Source: an uncultured Aquabacterium sp. (GTDB lineage Bacteria > Pseudomonadota > Gammaproteobacteria > Burkholderiales > Burkholderiaceae_C). Taken from it: a DNA stretch of 64,000 nucleotides. This document shows, one piece after another, positions 1 through 8,882 of this stretch. Numbering within the stretch: position 1 is the stretch's first letter; each line of letters begins with the position of its first letter. The stretch is from assembly GCF_913773725.1 (NCBI RefSeq), contig NZ_CAJYGK010000034.1:1-64000 (forward strand), given 5' to 3'. The notes below the pieces were generated by a model. That model saw nothing but the letters and a program-made list of their open reading frames with translations. It was not told where the DNA came from and did no database searches. The position numbers and the translations under genes are program-made.

Positions 1-982
1 ACACAGGGGGGGCCGGCGGCACAGCCTGTGCACGTTTCGCCGCCTCACGGCGCGCCTGGCGATGCAGCCAGGTGCCCACGATGCCATGCGGCAGGAAGAT
101 GAGCAGCACGATGAGCAGCGGGCCGAAGACGACCATGCGGTAGTCCTGCAGGAACTGCAGCGACTGGGTCAGCCACGGCACCAGCACCGAGCCCAGGATC
201 GGCCCGAACAGCGTGCCGATGCCGCCCACCAGCATGAACATCACCAGCTCGAAGGTGTGGTGGGTGGCCGCCAGTTCCGGACCGAGAAAGCGCACGTGCC
301 CGGCATACAGGCCGCCCGCCAACCCGGCGTAGATCACCGACAGCACGAAGGCCAGCCGCTTGGTCCGCATCAGCGGGATGCCCAGCGCCTCGGCCAGGGC
401 CTCGCCGTTGCGCACCGCCATGAAGCTGCGCCCCAGAATCGAACGAACGATGCGCTGCATCACCACGGCCCCCAGCACCAGAAAGCCCAGCATCAGGTAG
501 TACTGGCCGATGGGCGTGTCGACCTCGCCACCGAAAGGATGCGCCGGCGCGGGAATGCCCATCACACCGACCGCACCGTGGGTCACGGCCTCCCACTTCT
601 CGATCAGCAGGTAGATGATGTAGCCCACGCACAGCGTGAAGATCGAGAACACATGGCCCGTCATGCGCAGCGACAGCATGCCGATCAACCAGCCCAGCAC
701 CCCGCACACGGCGCCCGCAGCGGCAAACGCCCACCAGAAGCCCCATTGGTAATCGGTGGTGAGCAGGCCGACCGCATAGGCGCCGATCGCCATGAACCCG
801 CCGTGCGCCAGATTGAACTGGCCCGTGTAGCCGGTGATGAGGTTGAGCCCGAGTGCCGCGATCGCGAAGATGTACGACAGCGTCATCACCGACAGGAAGT
901 AGTTGTTGGGCACCACGTAGGGGAACACGAGGGCCAGCGCGATGAGCAGGCCCCAGCCCGCCTTGCCTTGCAGCAGCGTCAT
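1..982 (-). CDS. livM: Branched-chain amino acid ABC transporter permease LivM (3' part, runs off the window start)
   Basis: My reverse-strand translation from ATG at 982 gives MTLLQGKAGWGLLIALALVFPYVVPNNYFLSVMTLSYIFAIAALGLNLITGYTGQFNLAHGGFMAIGAYA..., a LivM-like permease; the ORF track lists only other frames here. Confidence 0.85.
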   Translation of the reverse strand, partial: MTLLQGKAGWGLLIALALVFPYVVPNNYFLSVMTLSYIFAIAALGLNLITGYTGQFNLAHGGFMAIGAYAVGLLTTDYQWGFWWAFAAAGAVCGVLGWLIGMLSLRMTGHVFSIFTLCVGYIIYLLIEKWEAVTHGAVGVMGIPAPAHPFGGEVDTPIGQYYLMLGFLVLGAVVMQRIVRSILGRSFMAVRNGEALAEALGIPLMRTKRLAFVLSVIYAGLAGGLYAGHVRFLGPELAATHHTFELVMFMLVGGIGTLFGPILGSVLVPWLTQSLQFLQDYRMVVFGPLLIVLLIFLPHGIVGTWLHRQARREAAKRAQAVPPAPPV

Positions 983-983
983 G

Positions 984-1847
984 TCAGTGCGCACCTTTCG
1001 AGAACAGACCTTGGGGGCGGACCGACAGGATCAGCACCAGCAGCACGAAGGCAATCAGGTCCTTGTAGTCGGTCGAGAAGTAGAAGCCGCCGAAGGCCTC
1101 GGCCAGGCCAATGATCAGACCGCCCACGATGGCACCGGGAAAGCTGCCCATGCCGCCGAGGATGATGATCACGAAGGCCTTGGTGATGACCAGATGCCCC
1201 ATGGCCGGGTAGACCAGGTTGATCGGCGCATACAGCACCGCGGCCACCGCCGCCAGCGCGCCGGAAATGGCAAACACCATCAGCGTGACCCGCGTGGCGT
1301 CGATGCCGACGAGCGCGGCGCCATCGCGGTTCTGCGCCATCGCGACGATGGTGGCGCCCGTGGTGGTGCGCGTGAGGAACAGGTGCAGCAGCACGACCAG
1401 CAAGACCGCCCCGGCCAGGATCAGCAGACGCTGCAACGCCACCGTGAGCCCGAACACCTCCACCAACTGCCCATAAGGGCTGCTCATGCGGTGGAAGTCG
1501 GCGCCCCACAGTGCCTGTGCGCCGGCCTCGAGAAACAGCAGGATGCCGATGGCGGCAATCATGTCGTGCAGAGGGGGCGCATTGCGCAGCGGGTTGAACA
1601 CCAGCCGCTCTGCCAGCATCGACAGCACGGCCACGGCCACCGCCGAGCCGGCCATGGCCAGCCAGTAGTTCAGGCCCAGCGACCCCATCAGGTAGAAGGC
1701 CACGTAGGCCCCGGCCATGTAGAACGCGCCGTGGGCGAAGTTCGGCACATGCAGGATTCCGTAGACCAGCGTCAGGCCCAGTGCGACCAGGCTGTAGACG
1801 CCGCCGATCGTCAGGCCATTGAGCAGTTGCTGAAAGAACAGCTCCAA
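984..1847 (-). CDS. livH: Branched-chain amino acid ABC transporter permease LivH
   Basis: LELFFQQLLNGLTIGGVYSLVALGLTLVYGILHVPNFAHGAFYMAGAY...; likely TTG start at 1847; adjacent to livM. Confidence 0.88.
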   Translation of the reverse strand: MELFFQQLLNGLTIGGVYSLVALGLTLVYGILHVPNFAHGAFYMAGAYVAFYLMGSLGLNYWLAMAGSAVAVAVLSMLAERLVFNPLRNAPPLHDMIAAIGILLFLEAGAQALWGADFHRMSSPYGQLVEVFGLTVALQRLLILAGAVLLVVLLHLFLTRTTTGATIVAMAQNRDGAALVGIDATRVTLMVFAISGALAAVAAVLYAPINLVYPAMGHLVITKAFVIIILGGMGSFPGAIVGGLIIGLAEAFGGFYFSTDYKDLIAFVLLVLILSVRPQGLFSKGAH

Positions 1848-1951
1848 GATGCGCTCCTTGGTTCGCGTTGCGGCAAAGGTGAACACCGTGCCGATATGCG
1901 GTCCAGTTTGTTCCCCAAACCGCACAGAGTCAACGAAAACACAGAACGCAT

Positions 1952-1966
1952 TTCTGCATAGCAGAA
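1952..1966. promoter_or_regulatory. Inverted repeat TTCTGC-ATA-GCAGAA upstream of livH (candidate operator)
   Basis: Perfect 6-3-6 palindrome about 100 bp upstream of the livH start. Confidence 0.45.
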
Positions 1967-2034
1967 CAAAATAGGGAAAACGCTTGCAGGGATTTCCAGC
2001 GGGCACCGGCCCGTGACGCGAAGGGGCACCAAAG

Positions 2035-2068
2035 AAAAGCGGCCCGTCCGGAAGGAGCGGGCCGCAAA
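2035..2068 (-). terminator. Rho-independent terminator after the 2102-3100 gene
   Basis: Minus strand GCGGCCCGCTCCTTCCGGACGGGCCGCTTTTCTTT. Confidence 0.7.
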
Positions 2069-2101
2069 TGGCTCATCACATGAGCCAGAAGAGGAACGGG
2101 A

Positions 2102-3100
2102 TCAGCGCAGGCTCAGCGTCAGCTGCACCATGGTCTGGTTGAGCAGCTGATACGCCACTTCACCGAAGGTCATGGGTCCGATGGCCTCGCCGGTTCGGCG
2201 GCCTTCCAGCTCGCCATACAGGTAGTTGAGGATGCAGTTGCACGAGAACTGGGCCTCGGGCAGATCGGCCCCTGCCTGCGCGAAGGCCTCGTCATAGCGC
2301 CCCGCAAAGGGCTGGGCCAGCCGATAGTCCACGCCGCTGAACACCGGCCCGTAAAAAGCCACACGACCGCGCTGGGGATCGACCCAGCGGAAGCTCACAT
2401 TGACGGCAGCCCCGTTGCAATCGGCCACCAGGGGCAGCCGGGTGTCGTGCCCGCGCTCGTGCAGGTAGCTCGCCAATGGCGTCCGCACGCCGTCGATCAG
2501 GCAGTCCGCCACGTCGAAGCCGTCCTGATCGAAGCGGATCGTCGGTCCCGCGCCCTGCTGGAACAGGTTGACGATGCGCACATCGGCCACCAGGCTGTCC
2601 GGCAAGGGCACATGCAGCACCACCGCCTGGTCTTCGTACAGGCGGCCCGTGGTCCCGTCGACCACCTTGGCACGCCGCTGCCCCATGTCGTCCAGGTGCA
2701 CGCCAGCGACCCAACCGACCACCGGCTTCAGGTACATGTCCTCGTAAGCCGGAGCATGCTGCGCATAGGCGCTGTGCACGGCCGAGAACGCCGGGAGGAT
2801 CAAGAGCGAAAAGCCATTGTCCGGCGCTTCCACGCAGATCCGGGACAGGCTGTCCACATCGTGAAGGGCCACGTGCGGCTCGTGCCCGGCAAACTGGTCG
2901 AGCACGGTCACGAACAACTCGGTTCGGCTGGTCTGGCCGCCTTCCTGCCCCATGAAGTAAGGAATGGTGCCCCCGATCCAGCGCCCCCGTGGCAGGCGAC
3001 TCAGGGCCATCTCGTCGCCTGCGATGGTGAGCCACGCGCCGCTTTCGATCAGGGTCACGGCCATGTCGTGATCGACCAGGGCCTGTCGCCACGCGCTCAT
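2102..3100 (-). CDS. Hypothetical protein, possibly FIST-sensor-like
   Basis: 332 aa ORF; C-terminal FSCNCILNYLYGELEG...GPMTFGEVAYQLLNQTMV is reminiscent of FIST_C; start overlaps the upstream gene stop. Confidence 0.6.
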   Translation of the reverse strand: MSAWRQALVDHDMAVTLIESGAWLTIAGDEMALSRLPRGRWIGGTIPYFMGQEGGQTSRTELFVTVLDQFAGHEPHVALHDVDSLSRICVEAPDNGFSLLILPAFSAVHSAYAQHAPAYEDMYLKPVVGWVAGVHLDDMGQRRAKVVDGTTGRLYEDQAVVLHVPLPDSLVADVRIVNLFQQGAGPTIRFDQDGFDVADCLIDGVRTPLASYLHERGHDTRLPLVADCNGAAVNVSFRWVDPQRGRVAFYGPVFSGVDYRLAQPFAGRYDEAFAQAGADLPEAQFSCNCILNYLYGELEGRRTGEAIGPMTFGEVAYQLLNQTMVQLTLSLR

Positions 3101-3960
3101 GCTGCACCTCCCTCACGCAGGGTCTGCAGTTGCTGCAACTCGTGTCCCAGCACGCGCTCGTGGCGCTGCACATAGCGGTGCAGTTCACGCAGCTTGACCT
3201 GCAACACCTCATCGCCCGGTTGCTGGCTGAGCTGCTGGCGCAGTCGGGCCAGCAGCAGCTGAAAGCCCAGGGTGCGGATGTCGATGGGCAACTCGCCACC
3301 AATCAGCCGGACCCACACCGGATCGTCCCAGGCCGGCAGGCCCCGGTTCACCACGATGGCCTCGTCCGCCGGCACGCGCGTCACCGGCAACCCCACCGGG
3401 GACGCCCCCGGCAACGGCGTGTCCGCCCCCGTCGCCGGGAAAGGTGGCGTCCGGCCGCGCACGCGCCGCGCGGTGGCGTACTCGTAGGGCATCTGGCCGT
3501 TGTCCAGCGCATAACGGAACTTCCAGACCTCGGCGAAGGGCAGGCGCATCAGCTCGCAGACCACCGCCATGTCCAGCCCTTCGGCCAGCAGCGCGTAGAC
3601 CTTGCGACCCAACGCGTGCGTGAAGGGCATCTGGTCGGCACCGAGCCAGTCGAGGCTGCGCTCGTCGTCGTACAACCGGTCCAGTGTGTGGATGAAACAG
3701 GCATAGCCCATGCAATCCAGATGGCGCCACACCTGCCCCTCCTTCAGGGCCGGTCGCGGCACCATGACCACCCGCCGCAAGCCGAACCATGCCCGTCGGG
3801 CTTCCACTGGGGGCTCGGGTTCCTGTGTGACCCACAGGTGCACGCTGCGCGCGGTGCTGTCCACCGCATGCTGACTGACGCGCCATGGCAGGCGCACGCC
3901 GGCGACCAGGCCCAGAGAGGCGGCCAGGTCATCGGCCTCGGGGCCGGACTTCTGTTTCAC
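3097..3960 (-). CDS. Hypothetical protein, operon partner of the FIST-like gene
   Basis: ORF with ATGA-type overlap to the downstream gene; GTG start at 3960 preceded by GGAGACA (an upstream ATG at 4101 is also possible). Confidence 0.55.
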   Translation of the reverse strand: MKQKSGPEADDLAASLGLVAGVRLPWRVSQHAVDSTARSVHLWVTQEPEPPVEARRAWFGLRRVVMVPRPALKEGQVWRHLDCMGYACFIHTLDRLYDDERSLDWLGADQMPFTHALGRKVYALLAEGLDMAVVCELMRLPFAEVWKFRYALDNGQMPYEYATARRVRGRTPPFPATGADTPLPGASPVGLPVTRVPADEAIVVNRGLPAWDDPVWVRLIGGELPIDIRTLGFQLLLARLRQQLSQQPGDEVLQVKLRELHRYVQRHERVLGHELQQLQTLREGGAA

Positions 3961-4163
3961 TTCTTGTCTCCGATGTTTTGTCGCTTTGCCTCGGGCCACG
4001 GGCACGCTGACACAGCGCCACCCGCCAGGCTGAGGGTTATCGCGGAGACCGGGCGATGCAGACGTCCCGGAGTGAACCAGGTCTGCATCGGAATGGGACA
4101 CCCGCCACGTCCGGCGCGCCGCGGGTCAAGCAGGGGGCAAAGCCCGTGCCAAAGTGGGGCGTG

Positions 4164-5009
4164 TCAGAGCGCCGGCACGAGGTGGGCCAGCATGGCGCCC
4201 GCATACGGGCTGGCGACGGTCTGCAGGAAACGGGGGAAGTCGATGTGGGCCGCGTCGTCCGCCCGATCGGACACCGTGCGGATCACGAGGCAGGGCACGG
4301 TCAGGTCGCGGCACACCTGGGCCACCGCGGCCCCCTCCATTTCGACCGCCAGGGCATCGGGCAACGCGGTACGCAGCGTCGCACTGGCCTGATCGGTGCA
4401 CACGAACTGGTCGCCACTGACAATCAGCCCGGTGTGCAGCCGGGGCCAGGTCAGGCCCAGCGCCGTCAGATCCTCGGCCCGCAACGGGTGCGGCTGCGCC
4501 ATGGACAGGACTTCGGGGGCCAGCGCGGCGGCCAGCGTCTCACGCGCCAGCGTCACCCGGGCCGGATCGGCCGGCAGCCGACTGAGCCCCGTGCCCGGCA
4601 ACTCGAACCGCGGAAACAGCGGCGACGCGTCCATGTCGTGCTGCAGCAGGGCATCGGCCAGCACCACATCCCCCACCCGCACGCCCTCGCCCAGACCGCC
4701 CGCCACACCGACGAACACGATCTGGCTCACACCGAAATGACCGGCGAGCAGCGTGGTGGTGGTGGCCGCGGCGACCTTGCCGATGCCCGACAGCACGGCC
4801 ACGACCGCGCGGCCATGCAGGTGCCCCACCCAGAACGTGCGCCCGCCCAGCTGCACCTGCGCTTCGTCCGGCATGATCTCCAGCACGGCAGCCAGCTCCT
4901 CCGGCAGGGCCGCCATCAACCCGATGGGGCCAACCTCGCCCTGCATGCCAGCCGGCAGGAAACGATCCGGGCGCGGGACGGCATGGGGGACAGAAGGGTC
5001 GACAGGCAT
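4164..5009 (-). CDS. mtnN: 5'-methylthioadenosine/S-adenosylhomocysteine nucleosidase
   Basis: GLMAALPEELAAVLEIM...GIGKVAAATTTTLLAGHFGVSQIVFVGVAGGLGEGVRVGDVVLADALLQHDMDASPLFPRF...VEMEGAAVAQVC...RTVSDRAD. Confidence 0.92.
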   Translation of the reverse strand: MPVDPSVPHAVPRPDRFLPAGMQGEVGPIGLMAALPEELAAVLEIMPDEAQVQLGGRTFWVGHLHGRAVVAVLSGIGKVAAATTTTLLAGHFGVSQIVFVGVAGGLGEGVRVGDVVLADALLQHDMDASPLFPRFELPGTGLSRLPADPARVTLARETLAAALAPEVLSMAQPHPLRAEDLTALGLTWPRLHTGLIVSGDQFVCTDQASATLRTALPDALAVEMEGAAVAQVCRDLTVPCLVIRTVSDRADDAAHIDFPRFLQTVASPYAGAMLAHLVPAL

Positions 5010-5045
5010 GGTGCGGTGGCAGGGGGAAAGGCCACATCATCGCCC

Positions 5046-5074
5046 AGAAAAAAACCACCCCGCAGGGTGGTTTG
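5046..5074 (-). terminator. Strong intrinsic terminator upstream of mtnN (minus strand)
   Basis: Minus strand AACCACCC-TGCG-GGGTGGTT followed by a T run; ends about 37 nt before the mtnN ATG. Confidence 0.8.
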
Positions 5075-5201
5075 TGCAAAGCCTTGCGGCGCCAACCGTT
5101 CACGGAGCAGGCCCCGGCCGGTTGTCAACACCCGAAGGCGTTGCGTGTTTCAAGATTCTCCCCGAGCGGCGCCTCGTTGTGTCTTTTCATGTCAGCGCAC
5201 C
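5046..5201 (-). ncRNA. Candidate mtnN leader RNA / sRNA
   Basis: -10-like TACAAT (5213-5208), UUCG-tetraloop hairpin CAACGCC-UUCG-GGUGUUG, two GGCGCC segments able to pair, intrinsic terminator at the 3' end; no ORF needed. Confidence 0.5.
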
Positions 5202-5218
5202 GGCCGCATTGTATGTGC

Positions 5219-5246
5219 CATATCTGACCAAACGCGCATATCTGAC
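5219..5246. promoter_or_regulatory. Tandem direct repeat CATATCTGAC x2 (18-bp period)
   Basis: Exact 10-mers at 5219-5228 and 5237-5246 between divergent transcription units. Confidence 0.5.
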
Positions 5247-5333
5247 GCAATGTTACGATTTGGGGAGCCCCCTCCCCCAAGAGGGCGAAGCGCCGGGATA
5301 ATCACCTCACGCCCCTGAACCTGCCCTTTGACC

Positions 5334-6281
5334 ATGGCGCCCTACTTCGACAGCGACGACGCCCCCCTGGACGACGCGCCGCACGCGGAAACCGCTGCGG
5401 CGCTGGCGGCGCTGTTGGGCCGGCATGGCATCCCTGCACGGCACCAAGCCGCCCAAGTCGCGCAAATATGCGCGATCTCGGTCAGCCAGGCTCGCCGCAA
5501 GCTGAAAGGCGCTGTCTGGCTTTTCGATGAAGTGAGGGCGGTGTGCCAGCACGTCGGGGCCCGCCTGGACGACTTGTTTCCGTCGGCCGTGGCCCGCGGC
5601 GCGGCCGATCACGCGCCCCTGGCCCCTAACCCGGCGCCGGTCGGCAAGCCTGCCCCCCACCCGGCGCGGCTGCACATCGACGGGCGAGTCCTGCCCTGCC
5701 AGGTGCAACTCGGCCCTGTGCTGCCCACCGCTGTGCCGCCGCCCCTGGAGGCCGTGCATGCGGAGGGCCAGTGGCACGTGGGCACGGAAGCCACCCTGGC
5801 CGCCCTCGCGCCCGGGCTGCCGCGCTATGCGGTCGACCACCTGACGGTGGTGCCCTGCCGCGAACCGGAGCGCCCCCGTGTGGCTGTGGTCGACGACGAC
5901 CCCGACGCCGCCGACGCCCTGAGCGACTGGCTGTGTGAAGCAGGGTGGCGTGCCCAGGCATACACCCGCACCACCGAGTTGATGGCCCCGGGCGCTTTGC
6001 AGCACGATGCCTATGTGATCGATCTCATCCTGGCCGGGGGCCAGACCTCGCAGGCGCTGGTGGAGCGCATCCGCGCCGATCGCCCCCAGGTGCCCATCGT
6101 GCTGCTGACCGGCCAACTGCGCGAGGGCCCGGCCCCGGAGGCCACCCTGGCCACGCTGCTGCGTACACAGGACGTGGTCTTCTTCGAAAAGCCGGTGCGC
6201 CCCACCGTGCTCATGGCCGCCATCCAGCGCCACCTCGACCGGCTGCGACACGGCGGCGACGCGACCGCTCGTCATGCCTGA
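5334..6281 (+). CDS. Response regulator with N-terminal BetR-like HTH and C-terminal receiver domain
   Basis: N-term LAALLGRHGIPARHQAAQVAQICAISVSQARRKLKGAVWLFDEVRAVCQHVGARLDDLF; C-term receiver with VVDDDPD, DAYVIDL, LLTG, FFEKPVRP. Confidence 0.8.
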   Translation: MAPYFDSDDAPLDDAPHAETAAALAALLGRHGIPARHQAAQVAQICAISVSQARRKLKGAVWLFDEVRAVCQHVGARLDDLFPSAVARGAADHAPLAPNPAPVGKPAPHPARLHIDGRVLPCQVQLGPVLPTAVPPPLEAVHAEGQWHVGTEATLAALAPGLPRYAVDHLTVVPCREPERPRVAVVDDDPDAADALSDWLCEAGWRAQAYTRTTELMAPGALQHDAYVIDLILAGGQTSQALVERIRADRPQVPIVLLTGQLREGPAPEATLATLLRTQDVVFFEKPVRPTVLMAAIQRHLDRLRHGGDATARHA

Positions 6282-7611
6282 GGTCGACACCCGGACACTG
6301 GCCGCGCGCCGCCTGGCCCCGTTGGCCCTGATGCTGGCCGTGGGCAGCATGCTGCTCTTGCTGCAGGATGGGGCGGCAGGGCTCAACACCCCCTGGGAGT
6401 CGCGCTTCGGACCCATCCTGTCCACGTTGTACGGGCTGGCGTCGATCCTGCTGTGGTGGCGCCCGCACCGGATCGATGTGATCGTGGGCGGCACACTCGG
6501 CTGCACCGGCTTCTATTTCCTGGGCTGCCTGTACGAGGGCGCGCGGCTCGACAGCGCGCAGGGACTTTACGCCGTCGGCGCCAACGCGCAGTTCATGCCG
6601 CTTCTGTATGTGGCGGCGTTCATCGCCTTGCGCCGCAGTGCCCTGTGGGTCAGTGCCGCCATGTATGCCGCGCTGCTGGGTCTGTACGGCTGGCTTTACC
6701 GCGACGTCGTGCAGGCCGGCGGCACATACCAGCAGCTCAGCGGGCACGTGTGGACCGTGCTGCTGCTGGTGAACCCGGTCTGCATCCTCGCCCTTCAGTA
6801 CATCACGGCGCTGCGAGGGCGGCTGCAGCGCGCCGAGCGCGAGGCCCATGAAGGCAAGGAGCGCTTCCTGGCCATGCTGTCACACGAAATCCGGTCGCCC
6901 CTGCAGTCCATGCTCGGCTCCATCGATCTGCTGGCCATGCGCCTGCACGACGACGCCGGCCAACGTGCGGTCGACCGCCTGCGTCGCGCGGCGACACAAC
7001 TCGAAGCCCACTTGCGTGACATCACCGAGTACACCCGACTGGAAAGCCCTGACTGGCAACTGCACGAAGAGGACACCGACGTCGCGCAACTGGTGCAGGA
7101 CGTGTGCGACCAGATGGCGCCCCTGGCCGAACACAAGCGCCTGGCGCTGTATTGCCGGCTCCCCGACGCCACGACAGAGGCGCCCCCCCTGGGCATGCAG
7201 AGACTGGACCCCGTTCGGGTCCGCCAGATCCTGCTCAACCTGCTGAGCAACGCCATCAAGTACACGCCCGACGGCGAAATCACGGTCCGGGCCACGCTGC
7301 ATCCCGCCTTGCCCCGCCCCGCCCTGCTGCAGCTGGAAGTGGAAGACACCGGCATCGGCATCGACCCGTCCCAGCGGCACCGGATTTTCGAGCCCCATGT
7401 ACGCCTGGAAGACCCGCGCAGCGACCGCGTCGGCGGCTCGGGCCTGGGCCTGGCCGTGGTGCAACGGCTGGTGGAGCGTCTGGGCGGCCACATCGACGTG
7501 GACAGCCAGCCCGCACAGGGCACCCGCTTCACCGTGACGCTGCCGCTGTCGCCCCCCGCTGCTTCGCAGCGACAATTCCCCCTCTCATCACCAGCCCCCC
7601 ATCGGCCATGA
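6274..7611 (+). CDS. Membrane sensor histidine kinase
   Basis: Multi-TM N-terminus; H-box [24 protein letters not shown]-box [16 protein letters not shown]-box [18 protein letters not shown]. Confidence 0.93.
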   Translation: MPEVDTRTLAARRLAPLALMLAVGSMLLLLQDGAAGLNTPWESRFGPILSTLYGLASILLWWRPHRIDVIVGGTLGCTGFYFLGCLYEGARLDSAQGLYAVGANAQFMPLLYVAAFIALRRSALWVSAAMYAALLGLYGWLYRDVVQAGGTYQQLSGHVWTVLLLVNPVCILALQYITALRGRLQRAEREAHEGKERFLAMLSHEIRSPLQSMLGSIDLLAMRLHDDAGQRAVDRLRRAATQLEAHLRDITEYTRLESPDWQLHEEDTDVAQLVQDVCDQMAPLAEHKRLALYCRLPDATTEAPPLGMQRLDPVRVRQILLNLLSNAIKYTPDGEITVRATLHPALPRPALLQLEVEDTGIGIDPSQRHRIFEPHVRLEDPRSDRVGGSGLGLAVVQRLVERLGGHIDVDSQPAQGTRFTVTLPLSPPAASQRQFPLSSPAPHRP

Positions 7612-8861
7612 ACCTGCCTGTCCAGACCCTGACCCTTGGCACCCCCCTGTCACCGTCGGCCGTGCGCGTCATGCTGCTGGGCTCGGGTGAGCTCGGCAAG
7701 GAGGTGCTGATCGCCCTGCAGCGCCTGGGCGTCGAAACCATCGCTGTCGACCGCTACGACCACGCACCGGGCCAGCAGGTGGCCCACCACCGCCGGACCA
7801 TCACCATGAGCGACCCGGACCAGCTGCGCGCCCTGATTGAAGCGGAGCAACCCGACCTCGTCGTGCCGGAAATCGAGGCCATCGCCACCCCGGTACTGGA
7901 AGAGCTCGAAGCGGCAGGCGTGGTGCGCGTGATTCCCACCGCCCGCGCGGCCCGCCTCACGATGGACCGGGAGGGCATCCGCCGCCTGGCCGCCGAAACC
8001 CTCGGCCTGCCCACCAGCCCCTATCGTTTCTGCGACTCGCTGGCAGCGCTGCAGGCCGCCATCGACGGCCGGGATGGCGAGCCCCCCATCGGCTACCCCT
8101 GCATCGTGAAGCCGGTGATGAGCTCGTCCGGCAAGGGCCAGAGCAAGATCGATGGCCCGGCCGACGTGCAGGCCGCGTGGGACCACGCCATGGCCGGCGG
8201 CCGCGTCAGCCATGGCCGGGTCATCGTCGAAGGCTTCATCGATTTCGACTACGAAATCACGCAACTCACCGTGCGCGCCGCAGGCCGCGGAGCCCAGCTC
8301 GGCGAGGCCCTGACCCACTTCTGCGAGCCCATCGGCCACAAGCAGGTCAGCGGCGATTACGTCGAGAGCTGGCAGCCGCAGCCGATGTCGCCCGTGGCGC
8401 TGCAACGCGCCCGCGAGATCGCCAAGGCCGTGACCGACAACCTTGGCGGCCAGGGCCTGTTCGGGGTCGAGCTCTTCGTCAAGGGTGACATGGTGTGGTT
8501 CAGCGAGGTCAGCCCCCGCCCGCACGACACCGGCCTCGTCACGCTGAGCACGCAGGTGCAAAGCGAGTTCGAGCTTCACGCGCGCGCCATCCTCGGCCTG
8601 CCCGTGGACACCAGCCTGCGTCAGGCGGGTGCGTCGGCCGTGATCTACGGCGGCGTGGACGCGCAGGACGTGGTGTTCGACGGGGTGGCTCAGGCATTGA
8701 GCGAGCCGGGCACCGATCTGCGTCTGTTCGGCAAGCCGGAGAGCTTCGTCAAGCGGCGCCTGGGCGTGGCGCTGGCCACCGACGCCGACATCGAAGCGGC
8801 CCGCGCCAAGGCGCTGCGGGCTGCAGCGTGCGTGCGCCCACGCGTGCCGGACGCGGGCTGA
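7608..8861 (+). CDS. purT: Formate-dependent phosphoribosylglycinamide formyltransferase
   Basis: [49 protein letters not shown]...[16 protein letters not shown] overlap with the kinase stop. Confidence 0.95.
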   Translation: MNLPVQTLTLGTPLSPSAVRVMLLGSGELGKEVLIALQRLGVETIAVDRYDHAPGQQVAHHRRTITMSDPDQLRALIEAEQPDLVVPEIEAIATPVLEELEAAGVVRVIPTARAARLTMDREGIRRLAAETLGLPTSPYRFCDSLAALQAAIDGRDGEPPIGYPCIVKPVMSSSGKGQSKIDGPADVQAAWDHAMAGGRVSHGRVIVEGFIDFDYEITQLTVRAAGRGAQLGEALTHFCEPIGHKQVSGDYVESWQPQPMSPVALQRAREIAKAVTDNLGGQGLFGVELFVKGDMVWFSEVSPRPHDTGLVTLSTQVQSEFELHARAILGLPVDTSLRQAGASAVIYGGVDAQDVVFDGVAQALSEPGTDLRLFGKPESFVKRRLGVALATDADIEAARAKALRAAACVRPRVPDAG

Positions 8862-8882
8862 ACGGCCCTCGCCTGCTGGCGC

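Noticed and set aside
62-1961. Plus-strand ORFs of 350 and 339 aa (62-1114, 942-1961)
   Set aside because: Antisense to livM/livH; His/Gln/Arg-rich low-information translation typical of GC-rich shadow ORFs.
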